Assembly (NCBI GenBank): GCA_013397075.1
Contig: VWZS01000547.1
Location: forward strand, 2,860,168 to 2,924,167
Direction of reading: 5' to 3'
DNA length: 64,000 nt
Source of the DNA: Rhabdornis inornatus
Lineage: Eukaryota; Chordata; Aves; Passeriformes; Rhabdornithidae
Shown: piece by piece, positions 26,301-38,851 of the stretch
Layout of the letters: every line of letters starts with the position of its first letter
Position numbering within the stretch: position 1 is the first letter of the stretch
Translations under genes and position numbers: made by a program
Notes under the pieces: generated by a model
The model's database searches: none
The model's input: the letters and a program-made list of their open reading frames with translations, nothing else
Told to the model about the DNA's origin: nothing

Positions 26301-29300
26301 TCTCTAAAAAAAGTATGTTTGGCCACTACCTGAGACGGAAAGGTTTCCCCTCATCAATAGAGAGCAATTACTTGGGGGGAAAAAAAAACCTCTTTTATCT
26401 TTTTTTTTTTTCTTTTATATCTTAGGAGTATATTGTACCTGCGATGACACAACTTTTTGAAATCCCCGAAACAGGAATAAATCCCCTCTGCAAGTTCTGG
26501 TTCCACCATTTATCAGGCTGTTGGTGCAGGAGCCAAACTGCCATTGGGCTGAGTCACATTTTGGCATTTTGTGTTCATATACATGATGACGATGTTTGCA
26601 AGCAACAGGGGAAAAACCCTGTGTTCATCAGCACTATGATCCCAGCAAAACCTTTCCCTCCTCGGCAGAGCCTGTGGGTGTGGCCAGAACCGCAATCTGG
26701 TGTGGGCACTGTTGTCACCTCTGCCACTCAGCACCCACAGTCCTCACGTTGCATCCCAGACCTCCAGCTGGCTGGGCCCTGTGGTTGCCAGAGCCCCAGA
26801 TCTGCCCAAATTTAGGCACACCCGGTGCCTCTCTGCCTTGCCTATCCATCCTGATTCTCTGTGATTCTGCCAGCATCCTTCGTGGCTCTGGAAAGCCAGC
26901 TTTGGCACTCAGGACACCTTTCACATGCTTTGTCCCCCCCAGGTCCAAGATTTTCCATGTAGTATTCCTGGCACTGGTATTGTCCTTGACTCCAGGTATA
27001 TTTTTATCTTGCTGCCCCTTTTTATCTCCAACTCCCTTGCCCTAACTCTTATCTTGTTTTTTTGCCTTTTCCCAGGCTTTAAGGGACTCTGGCCACACAA
27101 TGACCTGGCTGTATGTGGCTGTCACTCCCACCTGCCTCTCCTGGCATTCCCTAAACTTTAACCACAGCTTCTGGCTTCATCACAGCCCTGTTGGTCACTG
27201 GGGACAGGCAGAAGAGGTTGTCCTTTCAGGCCCTGCCACCATGGTTCCTCTTGGTATCCTCTGGCTCAGGCTGACCCATCACCACCTGCCCCACATCCCA
27301 CTCTGACATCCTGCCTCATCCTTTTCCAGGTGAAGAAACACAGCTGGTTTAAAACAGGGGGACAATGCCATGGGAAAACCCTGTCCTGAGATGCAATAAC
27401 CCCCCAGCCTATTCAGCTTTGCCACACGATCGTGCTTGTCAGCACAGCTCTGCCACAGAGCTTGAGCTGTGCTGGACCCTGCAGGGTTGGAGGCCAGGCT
27501 GGCACTGCTGGGGCATTTGGCTGAGTCTGTCACCATTGACCTAAGCAGGAGCAGGTCTCTGCTGCTGAAAATCCCATCCAGATCTGCTGCAAAGTGGAAA
27601 TAATTCGATAAATGCTTTATATTGGGGCAGTAGCACCCCTTCCTCTTGCAAAAGCATTTGAATTTCTGCCCATGGAGAGGACCAAAGAGAGCATCAGGAT
27701 CCAACTAGGTGAGCAGATAGCTGGAGCACAGCCTTCATTTTGGCCAGGGCTGGGGTGGCAGCTGCAGCTGACATGAACTTTCCGCCGGTGGCAATGGGTC
27801 AGAGTCAGCTGGGGCGTTTTTCCTCCCCTCTCCAGCCCTCGCCTTTGGGAGCTGTGGGCAGGATTAAGGAGAAAAAGCAATGTATGGGTCATGGGAAGAG
27901 GGAAAATAGAAGCAGCTCAGCCAGCCGAAGAGGAAACAGTGGACACAGATGTGTGTGGAAAGCTGAAGCCACTTACAGAGGATGCATTTACTTGTATTTC
28001 CTTCCAGTAGAGCTTAATTGCAATGTTTTTTAATGATGGGTAGGATGGGAGTTGGGCTCCTGCCTAAGCACTTCTGTGTCCTGCATAAAAGTGCTGAATT
28101 TAATATTAACAACAATTAATCACAGCTACTGGGAAGCAGCCGGCAACATTCCCTGCCCTGGGAGCGCTCGGTTTGTATGCTCAGCCCCACCAACTCCCAT
28201 CCCCAAGCCAATGGCACTGGAAAGTCACAAGGAAGCAAAGGCCTTCCCTGTGCTGCTGAATTTTGATCCAGAGCTGAAGTGGTGGTGGCACCAGCACTCC
28301 CTTCCCATTCCTTCCAGCAGCCTTTGATGGGAATACAGGTGGTTTTGGACACTTGTCTCTCCCGTGGGTAGGAATTGGCAATTTGTCACTATCTCACCCA
28401 CATTCCATTTTCTCTCCCTCTTCCCCAAAAGACTACTGGGATAATTCCAGATCAGGGCAGTCCATGTGGTTTAGGGTAGATTGCAGGTTTGCCAGGATGC
28501 TGATGTTGTTGATACCGTGACTCCCTCTCTCATTAGCAGTACTAATTGCTCATTGCATTTTTTGCCCAGGTACATGAGTATTTTGGAACAGCTCATCTTT
28601 GCGTCCTGTAATTAAATGACCACTAATGAACGTGTTAGAGAAGGAGCAGCCGAATGCTCCAGTCCATGCTGGGCATCCACTGAATAACTGCTGGGAATTC
28701 ACAGTGATGTGGCACCAAGTTTCTGCCTGGGCTGCAGCAGCTCCTGGCCAGGGACAGCAGCGTGGGAGCACCCTGTCATCCCTCCAGCCTCTGCTCTGCT
28801 TAGAGGTACCCCCAGGCCCTGTCCCACCACCCACCACCCCCCAATTTCTCAGGGGTAACATTTGCTGGACACTTCATAGAGTGAAAATCCCCTTCCCAGG
28901 GCTCCAGACTGCCCTGGCTCCTCTGATGCTTGCCCTGAATATGATGTTGGTGTACTAAAGCAAGTGGTGATCCCTTGGGGCCAATATCCAGGCTTTTCCC
29001 ATCTCCCTCAAGCAGACAGTCCTTTTGGATGTTTGTTTTCCCAAGGCAGACAGCTCCAGAAGCAGACTTGCTCCCCTTCCTTCACCCTGTCTCCTCCAGG
29101 AAACACCAATATCGTAGGCAAACCCCAGTTCTGGGTCTGAAACCCTTTGCAGCCTGCAAATCCTCCTCCCATGGAGATGTGTGGATGTGGCACTTGGGGG
29201 ACATGGTTTGGTGGTGGCCTTGGCAGCTCGGGATTAACAGCTGGATTTGATGATTTTAGATGGCTTCTCCAACCTGTGATTCCATTGGTGTCAGCTGAGG

Positions 29301-30627
29301 GAAGTGCTCCCAAAGCCCCCTCTTCAGGCCACAGCTTTACTTGCCTTCCTGGTTCAGTGTCCTGCACATCTTGGGCAAAATGTGTTGATTTTGGGGTTCT
29401 CCACAGACGTAAACTGACCACAGTGCTCTGGTTTGAGGTGGGAGGTGTCTGTCCCACATGTCCTGAATCCACACACTGCACATCCGCACTTAATGTTGAA
29501 ACTCTACCAACTCCAAACCTGATCCTAGACCCTGTCCTGGAAGGGATGCCAGAGGACTGGAGTCTGTGCGAGCCACGGTGCTCTTGGGGCTGCATGAAGT
29601 TCCACAGACCCACAAAGGAGGGACTTACATGGAAGGGGTGTTTTGTTTGCTCCAGGAGCTGTTAATGGAAGCTTGAACCAGTCAGGCATCTGCTGCCAGC
29701 AGGGAGAGTGACAGCCCCAGCTCTGTGGTGGAGAATGAGGTGAGCAGATTTTTGGGACCACCTGGGTACGGAGTGAGTGGTTTCATAAACGTGTCACAGC
29801 CACTGAGGTCTTGCAATTGCAGCACGGGGAGTTTTGGGGGACAAGGTTTGGAAGGAGTTTGGCCCCAGAATTGGATGCATGGGAACAGCAGAAAACAGAC
29901 TGGGTGGGGACCTCCACCATGCAGCAGGCAGAGCACCAGGGCTCCCCCCGGCTCCCAGCAGACCTTTCCAAAACTTATTCTTTTTCTGTGGGATGGGGGA
30001 TGCAGGATATTTTCATGCCTGCAAGAGATGCCACGGAGGGGCTGAGGTGGTGGAGGACAACCAAAAAGGACTGTAAACCCCTTGGATGGTGTTTGAGGAA
30101 CTTCGGGAGACCTTCGGAAAACTTGGTGGGAACACCCTGGGCGCTGGCAGGATCCGGCTGCCGCCAAGCTCTCAGCAGCACCAGCAGCTCTTCCCCAGCA
30201 ATGTCACTATGATAAATGTTTGTCTTTTCCTTCCAAGAGATACAGCAGAGCCGCTGCCAGCACCATGTCTCAGTGGAATTGGGGTTTGCACTGCCAGGAG
30301 CGTTACCGGCTCATGATTCACATCTTTAGAGCAGCTTTGGAAGGAAAATGTGCTTCTCGCCAGGCAGACCTTCATGCACGTCGAGATGCCACAGTTTTTC
30401 CAGACTTTCCAAAGGAAGCTGCAGCCAAATGAGACATTCCTTCTCTTCTTCCAGCTTTCTTGGAACAATCTTCTTTGATTAGTGAGTGAGACAGATAGTT
30501 GGAAAGAAAGACAGACAGACAGGCCGGGAATAGGGTTATAATGAGCAGTTTGCGTGAGCCCCAGTCGCCGGTGGGAGGGTACCTCCATCTGCCCCTCGCT
30601 GGGTGGCTGCTGAGAGCCCCTGCTCTA

Positions 30628-30897
30628 TGCTGTGGTCCCCCACCCCTTTGTCCTCCTCCATGGTCCCCAGCCCTTGTCTTCCTTTATGGTACTCCACTCC
30701 TGCCCTCCTCCATGGTCCCCAAATCCCTGCCCTCCTCCATGGTCCCCCACCCCTTTGTCCTCCTCCATGCTCCTCCATGCTCTTTGAATGTCTGCCTTCC
30801 TCCATGATCTCCAAGCCCCTGCCTTCTGCTGTGATCCCCAATGCTGGGTTCTCCTCCGTGGTCCCTGACCCCTGCCTTCTGTCATGGTGCCCAGACA
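30628..30897. repeat. Minisatellite, about nine units of 26-30 bp
   Basis: Imperfect tandem copies of a unit built on 'cctcctccatggtcccc' followed by a variable 'acccctttgt' or 'aatccctgcc' stretch. Units differ by substitutions and small indels. Read on the minus strand they give a spurious frame rich in Gly-Asp-His-Gly and Trp-Arg-Arg. The array is intergenic, about 3 kb beyond the likely SRL polyadenylation site. Confidence 0.85.
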
Positions 30898-33849
30898 GCA
30901 TCTACTGAGGCAGGTGGGACCTGTCTCACCGTGAGGATCACACTGCCCTGAGGCACAAAGCAAAGGAGTTGGGGTTTGCTTTACCTCTTGGGCCTATGGC
31001 ACAAGGAGACAGGTTGGAAAAGCAGCCAAATGACTCAGGCATGGCTGGCAGGTCCTGTGCAAGGGACAGAGGCCAAAGCTGGAGTGCAGGGAAGGAGATG
31101 GGAAGTTCCTGCCTTGCTCCCTGCAGCTGCACCCCCTCAGCCACCCCAGTGTCGGTGCTCTCTCCCACATGAGAAGGAGAAACAAAACAAACATCTCCAG
31201 GGAGTGTGTTTGGAAAATATCAGGTTTTATTAGACAGGCTGATGTTCAAGCTGACAGTTTTATCCCAATGCACATGATCACGGGCATCTACAGGGCCTGT
31301 GTCCCAGATCCCTCCCTCCCACGAAGCTCTTGGGCAAGATGTTCACCCCCCAAATGCTGGGGGGGGTTGGGGTTTCTCAGCAGAATGAAAATGTCTCCCT
31401 GCTCCCCATTTTTCCACTCTCAGATTCCCAGAGGTCTCCTAAGAAAGCTCAGTGAGAAATGGGCTGGGAACTGCAATCCTCTTGGGACTGACAGCCACTT
31501 GGATCCGTGGGAGAGGAGGCATCTCAGTGGCAGCATCTCCCTGAGGCAGCATGGAGCTGGGTCAGTGTGTGTCACAGGGAGCAGGGAACAGACCACCAAT
31601 GCCGTGGCTTTGGAAAGACAACCCAAACAAACCATATCAGGGGAAAAGGATTTTGGCTGTCATGGGGGAGCCCCATTCAGCACACAGGCACCAACCAAGG
31701 CTTGGCACAGGGCGTGCAGGTGCTGCAGGGCAGAGGAAGGGAGGAGAGGAGGCGATGAGGGCTGGAAAATAAAGCAAGATAAAAGGAAAGAGAGAAAGGG
31801 TGTGGAGAACGATGGGAGTGGCCTGAGAGCAGAGTAACAGTACCTTCAAGGTCAATATTCCTTGTGGGACAGGGGGCCTTTCCATGGGTAAAGGGGCTTA
31901 ATGGGGTAAAAACCCCATGGGCTTTAGGGGTACAGAGGAACAAGGAAAGAGATGGTGCAATACAGTGCTTGCGAACAGAAATGTTTAAAGGCCTTTGCTT
32001 TCCGTGACAGTGACACACAGTGTGACAGCAAGAACAGTGACAGCATCAGCCAGTTTCTGTTGGTGATTCTATTCCATTAGTTCTTAAAAAAACATGCAGA
32101 CCAGTCCAACAGAGGAGAGTGAATGACAGTTGGAGAGGAAAACTGATGAGCAACAGGATCGTGGACAAGAAAGAAGGAACGACAGGGGAGGGGCAGCAGC
32201 ACTGGGGCAGGTTTGAGACCTCACAAGCACATCCCTTTTCTCCAGACTGCTCTGGCTGCTGGTTTCTCTGACACTGCTTGCCTTCCCTTGCACCACTGCT
32301 CCCTCTGCACTGCAGGCAAAATCCCTCTTCCTGAACTACGCCCTGCCCTGTGCTTGGACGTAGATTTTGGTCTCAGCTTCATTAATTCGAATGTCAAGTC
32401 CTACCTTGAAGCAGAGGCCAGGAACATTCAAGTCCCTGCAGTAGCATCCCCTCAAACTCACCTGGACTCAAGGGGACCTCTTCACTGCAGTGTCTGGGGG
32501 ACGTGGAGCTCTCCCAGGTCTCCTGCCATAGCTCACATCCTGTTGCACATGTGGAGATGCCCTTCACACCCTCCCCATCACAACACAGCCTTCTGTTTCC
32601 AGCTTTCTCTTTCCCTCTTTCATTCCTTTTGCCTTTTTCTTGCTTTAGCCAGCATCTCCATGTCCTCTTGCTTCTGTTAAAGATAAGTCCCTTTTCTCCA
32701 GAGGTTTCCTGGAGAGCAGCACTTGCTGTGGGTGTTTGGCAGGAGGAAGGACTTTGAACAGGTCCAGTTTTCCACCCAGGACAAAATCTATCTCCTGTTT
32801 GGTTTGGGCTCAGCTTGGCAGACAGCAATGCTGTCCATGAGGGCCAAGTTTCAAGGTCAGCTGTCCATGGGGAACCTCACCCTGCTCGGGTGCTTCCAAA
32901 GCAATACTCCTTCAGGACTGAGCACCGATGCTCAGGGATGAGCCAACAAATGGCTAAAAAGGGAGGAGTTTGGAAAGCAAGCCCCAGAAACCTGCCTGGA
33001 CTGTCCTTGGGAGGACAGATCAGCAGGTAGGCAAAAGGGATGTGACCTTTTAAACTTCACAGCCAATGCCCCCCCCTTCCTGCCTTCCTCCACAGAGCAC
33101 AAAAACACAGAGGGCTGACTGAGAAAAGAGCAACATGGAGTTGAGCAAAGGCGAACTGCCAAACCCTCACCCTTGGAGCCCTGCTGGTCCACAGACAAGA
33201 CTTGCTAGCATGGGTTTTGAGGTTAATGACACACGTAGGCATCAAGTGCCTTCTTCTGTGCTGGTCCAGAGAAGGAAACCCTGCTTATATCTCCTTGTGG
33301 AACTATCTGATTTGGGGTGCTGGCCCTCCTCCTCCAGCACAGCTCAGCCAGTTCTGGCTGCTCCTTTCCACCCCATTTCTTCCTCTGCCATGGACTTGCA
33401 AATCCCATCACGGCTGCCAGTCTGGAACTACAAACACCCCTGCAAATGCTCCTTCTTAAGTCAAACACCCACATGAAGGCTGCAGAAGATCAACTGAGCT
33501 GTCAAGTGAAAAGAGAACTCACCAGGTGACCTAGAGGTCTTGGAAATAAAAACAAGACCAATATTTGCTGAGATTTGTAGCAGGTTTGTGCCTGAAAACA
33601 ACAGCTGGGATATGGCCTCTCTTTCCTTGACCAGTGCTCCTGGTGATGCATGGGTTAGCGTGTCACTGCTCTCCCCTGTGCTCTCACGCCGTGCCCTTGT
33701 TCTCAGTCCCTCATGGCTTTGGGGATGCAGAGGTTGAAATTCCTCTTCATGCAGTCTTGGCACCAGTGGAAAAGCAGCTGCAGTCCTGCCCATGCATTGC
33801 TCATACTTACAGCTTAAACATTGCCTTCTACTTGAAAGAACAAAGATAA

Positions 33850-34055
33850 AATGTCAGGAATTCACAGTTTTTATTCTCTTCCTTATGCCCACCCATCTTC
33901 CCCTGCCATCGATGTTAGTGACCCAAAGTCCTCATCGTACGGTAGCCTTTGCCAGCGCGGCACTCAAAGGGTTAACAAACCATGGCTTCTTGGACAGATA
34001 AGACATAAGCTCATTCACCAGTAGGAACACGTGGACAGTTGGGTTGTGGATCACC
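33850..34055 (-). other. SRL: SRL 3' UTR (proximal end)
   Basis: The first AATAAA hexamer downstream of the SRL stop lies at 33870-33875 on the minus strand (seen as TTTATT on the plus strand). It predicts cleavage near 33850 and a 3' UTR of about 200 nt. A second, distal AATAAA is at 31226-31231, so a longer UTR is possible. Confidence 0.55.
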
Positions 34056-34867
34056 TTAGGGTTTCCTGTAGCGATTCTTTGGGGTTTCGCCACAGCCAGT
34101 GACGTCACAGGAGAGCACGTTGGGCTTCTTGCCCAAGCCGATGCTTCCCAAGAGATCGGGAAGCTCACGGGTGATGGCCTTCTCGATCTTCTCTAGGAAA
34201 CATCCTCCCATGTAGGAACACTGCTGAGACAGCAGCTTAAAACTGGTGATGGGGTTGATGCCAAAAAAGTCCTTGTAAGCCTCGCGGTTAGGGAGGTCAA
34301 ATTTGCTGACATTGGTCTTTGCCAGAATGGACTTAAAGATAAAGAACCTGTCAGGATCTTCCACAATGTCCCTGAACACCAGTTCTCCATCGCTAAAGAA
34401 GGTCATTTTGTCCTTGTAGGTCTGTAGATAGCGATCGACCAGCAGGGCGTGGATGCGCACCCGGATGGCGTGCTGGCGGATGAAGGCAATCTTGTTTTCC
34501 ATCCTGTTCTCAATCACCTGGTTGAGATCTTCCAGGAGCGATATCTCTTCTTTGAGGAACAGGTCTCTGTGGGTTTCTGGGTGGTAGTCATGGGGCCAGA
34601 AGGAGCTAACGTACACCCTGGGCGGCTCTGTGACGTTGATGAGAGGAGCCAGGCTCCAGAACAAGGCGCCGTAGACTCTCATCAGCTCCTGGGTAGCCAG
34701 GCTGTCGGCTTTGTTCAGGATGATTCGGATCTGAGACTCGCGGCCCTTCAGCTGACGAAACAGCATCTCCAGCTCCAAGCCCACATCCAACTTCGTGGGG
34801 TCGAAGACAACAAAGATGAGATCGGCTCTGTCAATGAACCACTGGCACACGTCATTAAATGGGTAAC
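34056..34867 (-). CDS. SRL: Sarcalumenin, last coding exon
   Basis: This exon encodes the C-terminal 270 residues (203-472 of the short form), from GYPFNDVCQW to NETPKNRYRKP-like ending GETPKNRYRKP and a TAA stop. It follows a CTCTCCTCTCCTCAAG acceptor and joins the upstream exon in phase 1 to restore the Gly codon of ...QERGYPF. It carries the G4-type motif NKAD at 254-257 and two potential N-glycosylation sites, NVT and NVS, in keeping with a luminal glycoprotein. The sequence is full length with no break. Sarcalumenin belongs to the dynamin/EHD-like GTPase-fold proteins and acts in the lumen of the sarcoplasmic reticulum, where it helps calcium storage and SERCA stability. Confidence 0.97.
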
Positions 34868-35452
34868 CTTGAGGAGAGGAGAGAGTGAAATCCAATGCAG
34901 GATGAGTCCCTTCATCAAGGGATTGATAAACCGTGAGCCTGCTGTGCCTCAGTCCCCAGTTGGGTTGCATGGGTTGTGAGGCACAGCAGACTTTCCCTGT
35001 AGCCTAGAACCTCTTTCTCACATGCTAAAAAACACTTTGGAGCTTCTCGGCATGAAAAGCCATCCCTGGGTGTCTGGGCCTGTGACTGCCTGTCTCTCTC
35101 ACCCTTATCTCCAGACCTTCCTCCTCCCTGATGCTGACCAAAGGTTCCTGCTGTTCCTGTGAGCAGATAACAAATCATAGGATCAGAGAATCATTATGGT
35201 TGGGAAAGTCCTCTAAGATCATTGAGTCCAACCATTGCCCCAGCACTGCCATGGCCACCAATAAAACCATGTCCCCAAGTGCCATATCCACACATCTTTT
35301 AAATCCCCCCAAGGGATGGTGACTCCACCACTGTCCCAGGCAGCCTGTGTTGTGTCAGGACTCTTTTCCATTGTGATTCAGCCACCTTTGTCACCTCAGA
35401 TCATCATGGCATCTTTTCTGGGGTCCCTTTGATGAGCTCACTGAACCCCTAC
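34868..35452 (-). other. SRL: SRL intron with a CR1 fragment
   Basis: A GTAGGG...CTCAAG intron in phase 1. Its only clear content is the CR1 3' end at 35168-35372. Confidence 0.9.
35168..35372 (-). mobile_element. CR1 LINE 3'-end fragment, minus orientation
   Basis: It reads on the minus strand as a CR1 3' terminus, with 'atcagagaatcattatggtt' and 'gattgagtccaaccattgc'-like blocks. The 'ccccaagtgccatatccaca' and 'ggtgactccaccactgtccc' blocks mark a CR1 subfamily shared with the copy at 40385. It is inserted in sense orientation in an SRL intron. Confidence 0.9.
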
Positions 35453-35686
35453 CTCTTTCTTGCTGCTTGCGGTTTTCAATGATGCCTGGCGTGTCCACGA
35501 AGGTGACTCGCTCCAGCAGTTTGTGGGGCACCTCAATGCCTATCAGCTTCTCCAAGAAGTTCTGCCCAAACTTCTCCAGGGGTGAGAAGGAGCGGGCGCT
35601 GTCAGCAGCCATCACGATGCCCTCGATGGTCTTCAGCTTGGGGCCGTGCATGATGACAGTGAACTCTGAGGTGGTGGGTTCTGCTC
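35453..35686 (-). CDS. SRL: Sarcalumenin coding exon with the G3 motif DTPG
   Basis: A 234-bp exon for residues 125-202, GAEPTTSEFT... to ...NRKQQER. The DTPG motif lies at 189-192, the position of the Mg/gamma-phosphate-sensing G3 box in dynamin-like GTPases. The acceptor is TTGCTGCGCAG and the donor G|GTAGGG, with phase 1 at both ends. The segment SFSPLEKFGQNFLEKLIGIEVPHK between the P-loop exon and G3 is characteristic of sarcalumenin. Confidence 0.97.
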
Positions 35687-36381
35687 CTGCGCAGCAATGA
35701 GAAGAGCAGCAAAGGAGTGAAATCCATGCCAGGCTATGGACACAGCAGGGCTGGCCTGAGACTGGGAGCGTTGGGAGCATTGTGTGCTTCTCAAGAGATG
35801 CAAGGAGAAGGCAACCAGCATGAAATTCCCTCCCAAACTTCTTGGGAAGATGTCAGTGGGGTTGTTTTCTGTGGGGACTGGTTTCTCTGGAAGTGGCCTG
35901 ACTGCACAAGGTGTCATGGAGAACCATCTCTTGGGAGCCCTCATTAACATAGCACTGATCCGGCCATGGACATCTGCCCTTAGCTGTGAGATGACATCTA
36001 TGGGAGCAGGGAGGGAGGAAGGAAGGGGAATGGCTTTTCTCCTGGGAGGGTGAATTAGCTGGCTGCATGTGTGGAAGGGTGGGGAGAAGAGAAAGGTGAG
36101 CTCTCCTTTTGACATGACTGCCGCTCATGGGGTTGGGAGCTGTGAGCCCTATGCTGCATGATGAGCATGTTGTGGGAGAGATGCTCTCCTCTACCTTTGG
36201 AAGGGTGGACAGGCTGTGATGGGGAACTTCTCCCTCCACACAGCACCGCAGCCAGGTGGCACGGAGCAGATCCCAACCTCTCTGCTGTAAGGAAGGATGG
36301 AAGACACACGGCCGGGAATTGCTGACTGGATGTGGAAATGCAGGTGCCGGCACCCCCTTGGCAAAGCAGTGAGTGTGGTAC
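35687..36381 (-). other. SRL: SRL intron
   Basis: GTACCA...GCGCAG intron of about 700 bp. I see no repeat or other feature in it. Confidence 0.9.
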
Positions 36382-36498
36382 CTGTGTAGAGCTGGTAGGG
36401 AGTGTTGTCCAGCCCCAGGAGGTAGTTTATCATGGAAGATTTGCCGACGCTCCACGGTCCCAGGAATAGCACCATAGGCTTGGAAGTGATCTCCCCAT
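36382..36498 (-). CDS. SRL: Sarcalumenin coding exon with the P-loop
   Basis: A 117-bp exon for residues 86-124, DGEITSKPMVLFLGPWSVGKSSMIN... to ...PYQLYT. GPWSVGKS at 99-106 is the Walker A (G1) loop that would bind nucleotide phosphates. The acceptor CTCTCCGCAG and donor G|GTACCA are both in phase 1. The Asp at the start and the Gly at the end are restored only by splicing to the exons at 44092 and 35686, which confirms the boundaries. Confidence 0.97.
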
Positions 36499-38806
36499 CT
36501 GCGGAGAGGGGAAATAACAAGAGGAAGTGAAGGAACAATAGCCGTCGCCACCGTGCGATTAACTCCCGGCTGTAACGAGCATCCCATGTGAGCGGTGCGG
36601 TGATGCTGCCGGGCAAACAGCCGCCCTTCGGGGGCCAGCAGCCATTCGCCAGCCAAGGCAGTGCCCCGCCGGCTGCGGGAGCGGGACGGCCCCGTGCTCT
36701 GCGGCAGAGCCCACCTCGCTGCCTGACCTTCTCCGAGGTTCAGCCCTTCTTAGACTACAGAGGACTGGAAGGTCTTTTAAGCCTTGTCTCGGTTTCTGGT
36801 TTAGCGGGGTGAGTTTGGGGCTGGCTGCGGGGTGGGGGTATTGTTTGAAGGCAGCAGCCACCGCAAAGCACGGGACGTGCCAAGGAAGAGGCCATGCCGC
36901 AGCCAGGCCGGTGCCCCGTGCAGAGGGAGCTGCCGTGGGTTCGGGAGCAGCGCTGCGGCGCAGGGCTTGGTAAGCGCGGTGCGAGCCTCGAGCCAGCAGC
37001 CTGCTGGCCTTTCCACCATGCTCTCACAGGGACCTACCCCCGGGCCGGGCCTCCCGACCCTCCCGCCGAGCAGGAGGTCACTGACTGGGTGTGAGCTGGG
37101 TGTGAGGCTCCAGCTGGATGTGGGGAGGGCAAACAGCCCCACTTTGAGCTTGGGGAAAGGCAAGAGGACAGTGAACTATAGTCCCCATCCTGCATTCTTC
37201 AAGTCACATGTTTTTTTCCATGAGGATGGTGACCTGTCCCCATGCCATGCCATCAGTCCAGGAGCACAGACGTCTCCAGACACACGCAGCCAGCGCCCCG
37301 AGGAGCAATCCCTGCTCAAACAGGACTCATGCAATCAGCTTGTGCCCACACTGCTTGAACCCTCAGGTAGGCAGCCAGTGGAGCCAGAAGAGCCCAGTGC
37401 CTAATGCCAGCCCTCAAGCTGTGCCTGGGACATATAGGAGCCTGTGAGTCCAAAACAGGACAAGAATAAACAGGACAAGAATGGAAGTAAAACTGGGTAA
37501 GTTACCGTTGGTGAAAACCAACCCCAGCCTATGCTCAGGGTGGGAGAGGGTCCATCCCATTGCTGCTAGCAGGAGTTCAGCCAGGGGATGGATGACACCA
37601 GAGGAGCTGGGAGCTGCTATCTCAGCTGGAGCAGAGCCTTCCCCCATGGCCCAAGGCAAGTAGATGCCCTGGGCAAGCTGTGCTGCCCTCAGCACCTTCT
37701 CTTCATCCCCACGCTTAAGGCAGAACTATTTTCCATGAGGTAGCTGAGAGGCCCTAGTGCTCCATGGCTGCCAGCCATGCAGGAGCCAGCAGCTTTCCAG
37801 CAGGCTAGGGATCCATCTTCAAGGTAGGGGAAGCCACAAAGCCCCCATGGTGCTGAGCTCCTGCCCCGAGGGTGCTGGAGGGCACTGCGTGGCAGCTTCA
37901 CACTGAACCCATCTGGCCATGGGAGCAGGCACTGGGGAGAACATTCCAGTCTCCTCCTGCTGTATCTGCCCGTCACAGGCTCACCGTGTCACCTCTGGGG
38001 AAGGGAATGGGCTGGGGACATCTCTCCATGAGGCACTGCTGCATCCATACAGCTCAGCCCTCCTTCACAAAGCAGGGCAGCACCTCTGAAGCAGAGGATG
38101 CGTGGTTCTTTCTGCACCCCACTCTGCCTGGCAGCTGCAGGAATCCAGCCTTGTCTTCTCACATGGGACCAAAACAAGTGTTGAAACCTTGGACTCTCAT
38201 TATTAATCATTCCTCTGCCGCTCTGTCGCCGCTGCTCTGCTCTCTTGCCAGCTTTAATTAGGTTACGGATGGTTGTTATTATTACCATTATCCCTGTGAT
38301 GTTGTGCCAGAGGTTTGGGGTGGGTCCCTGAGTGCTCTTTCATAACACATCCCTGGCCAGGTGTGACTGTGTGAATGTGGGCACCTGTGAGCTCCGGCTC
38401 TGCTGCACATCCTGCTCTCTGCTCCACGGAGCCAAGGTGGGCAGCCCCCCTGCCTGGTCACCCACAGCCCCTCGAGCACCTCTCTAACTCCCATGGGCTG
38501 TGTGGGCAGTACCAGGCACTTGCAATTTTGCAGGAAGTGCAGCAGCTGCAAGGATGGGAGACCGGCTATGGATTCTCTGCTGCTTGCCCAGAGGCTGGGA
38601 GAGAGGGAGCGTCTCCCACCCGGGAGGGTGCTGGCCTGGCATCTGTCCCTGCTATGTCCCCGTGCCATGTCTGTCAGCAGCAATTGGGGTCAGCTTGATG
38701 GTCCGGACAGTGGAAAAGAGCCTGAGCTCGCCGGCGGCCGGGCGGGGATGGCGGGATCTCCATCACAGCGGCTCTCTCCAGCCACCCTGTGGCTGCTAGC
38801 TCTCAG

Positions 38807-38851
38807 CTCAAGCTCAGATGAGCCTCAAGCTCAGAGGAGCCTCAAGCTCAT
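38807..38851. repeat. 17-bp tandem repeat, about 2.6 copies
   Basis: Units of 'ctcaagctcagatgagc' and 'ctcaagctcagaggagc' followed by a partial copy. Confidence 0.85.

Larger units (their letters stand above)
17271..33850. other. Intergenic region between ADCY9 and SRL
   Basis: About 16.5 kb with no coding exon I recognise on either strand. It holds one long CR1 copy (17614-18137), a CR1 3' end (23262-23385), a CAC trinucleotide run (19549-19567) and a minisatellite (30628-30897). A block of non-repetitive sequence near 19850-20110 could be a conserved element. Base composition rises from AT-rich to GC-rich across about 26-28 kb. The open frames here, up to 222 codons, lack domains, conserved motifs and splice structure and look like GC-rich chance frames. 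The distal part (about 31.2-33.85 kb) could belong to a longer SRL 3' UTR. Confidence 0.7.

Noticed and set aside
29210..29280. Possible degraded CR1 3' end ('gatgattttagatggcttct...')
   Set aside because: Similarity is limited to a few short words and could not be extended. Too weak to annotate.
29008..29613. 201-codon minus-strand open frame and similar frames at 27-33 kb
   Set aside because: GC-rich chance frames with no homology, no splice structure and overlapping frames of equal size on the other strand.
31169..31837. 222-codon plus-strand open frame
   Set aside because: No conserved motif, no signal or membrane segment, no promoter, and a low-complexity tail rich in Lys, Glu and Gly. 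It is likely chance.
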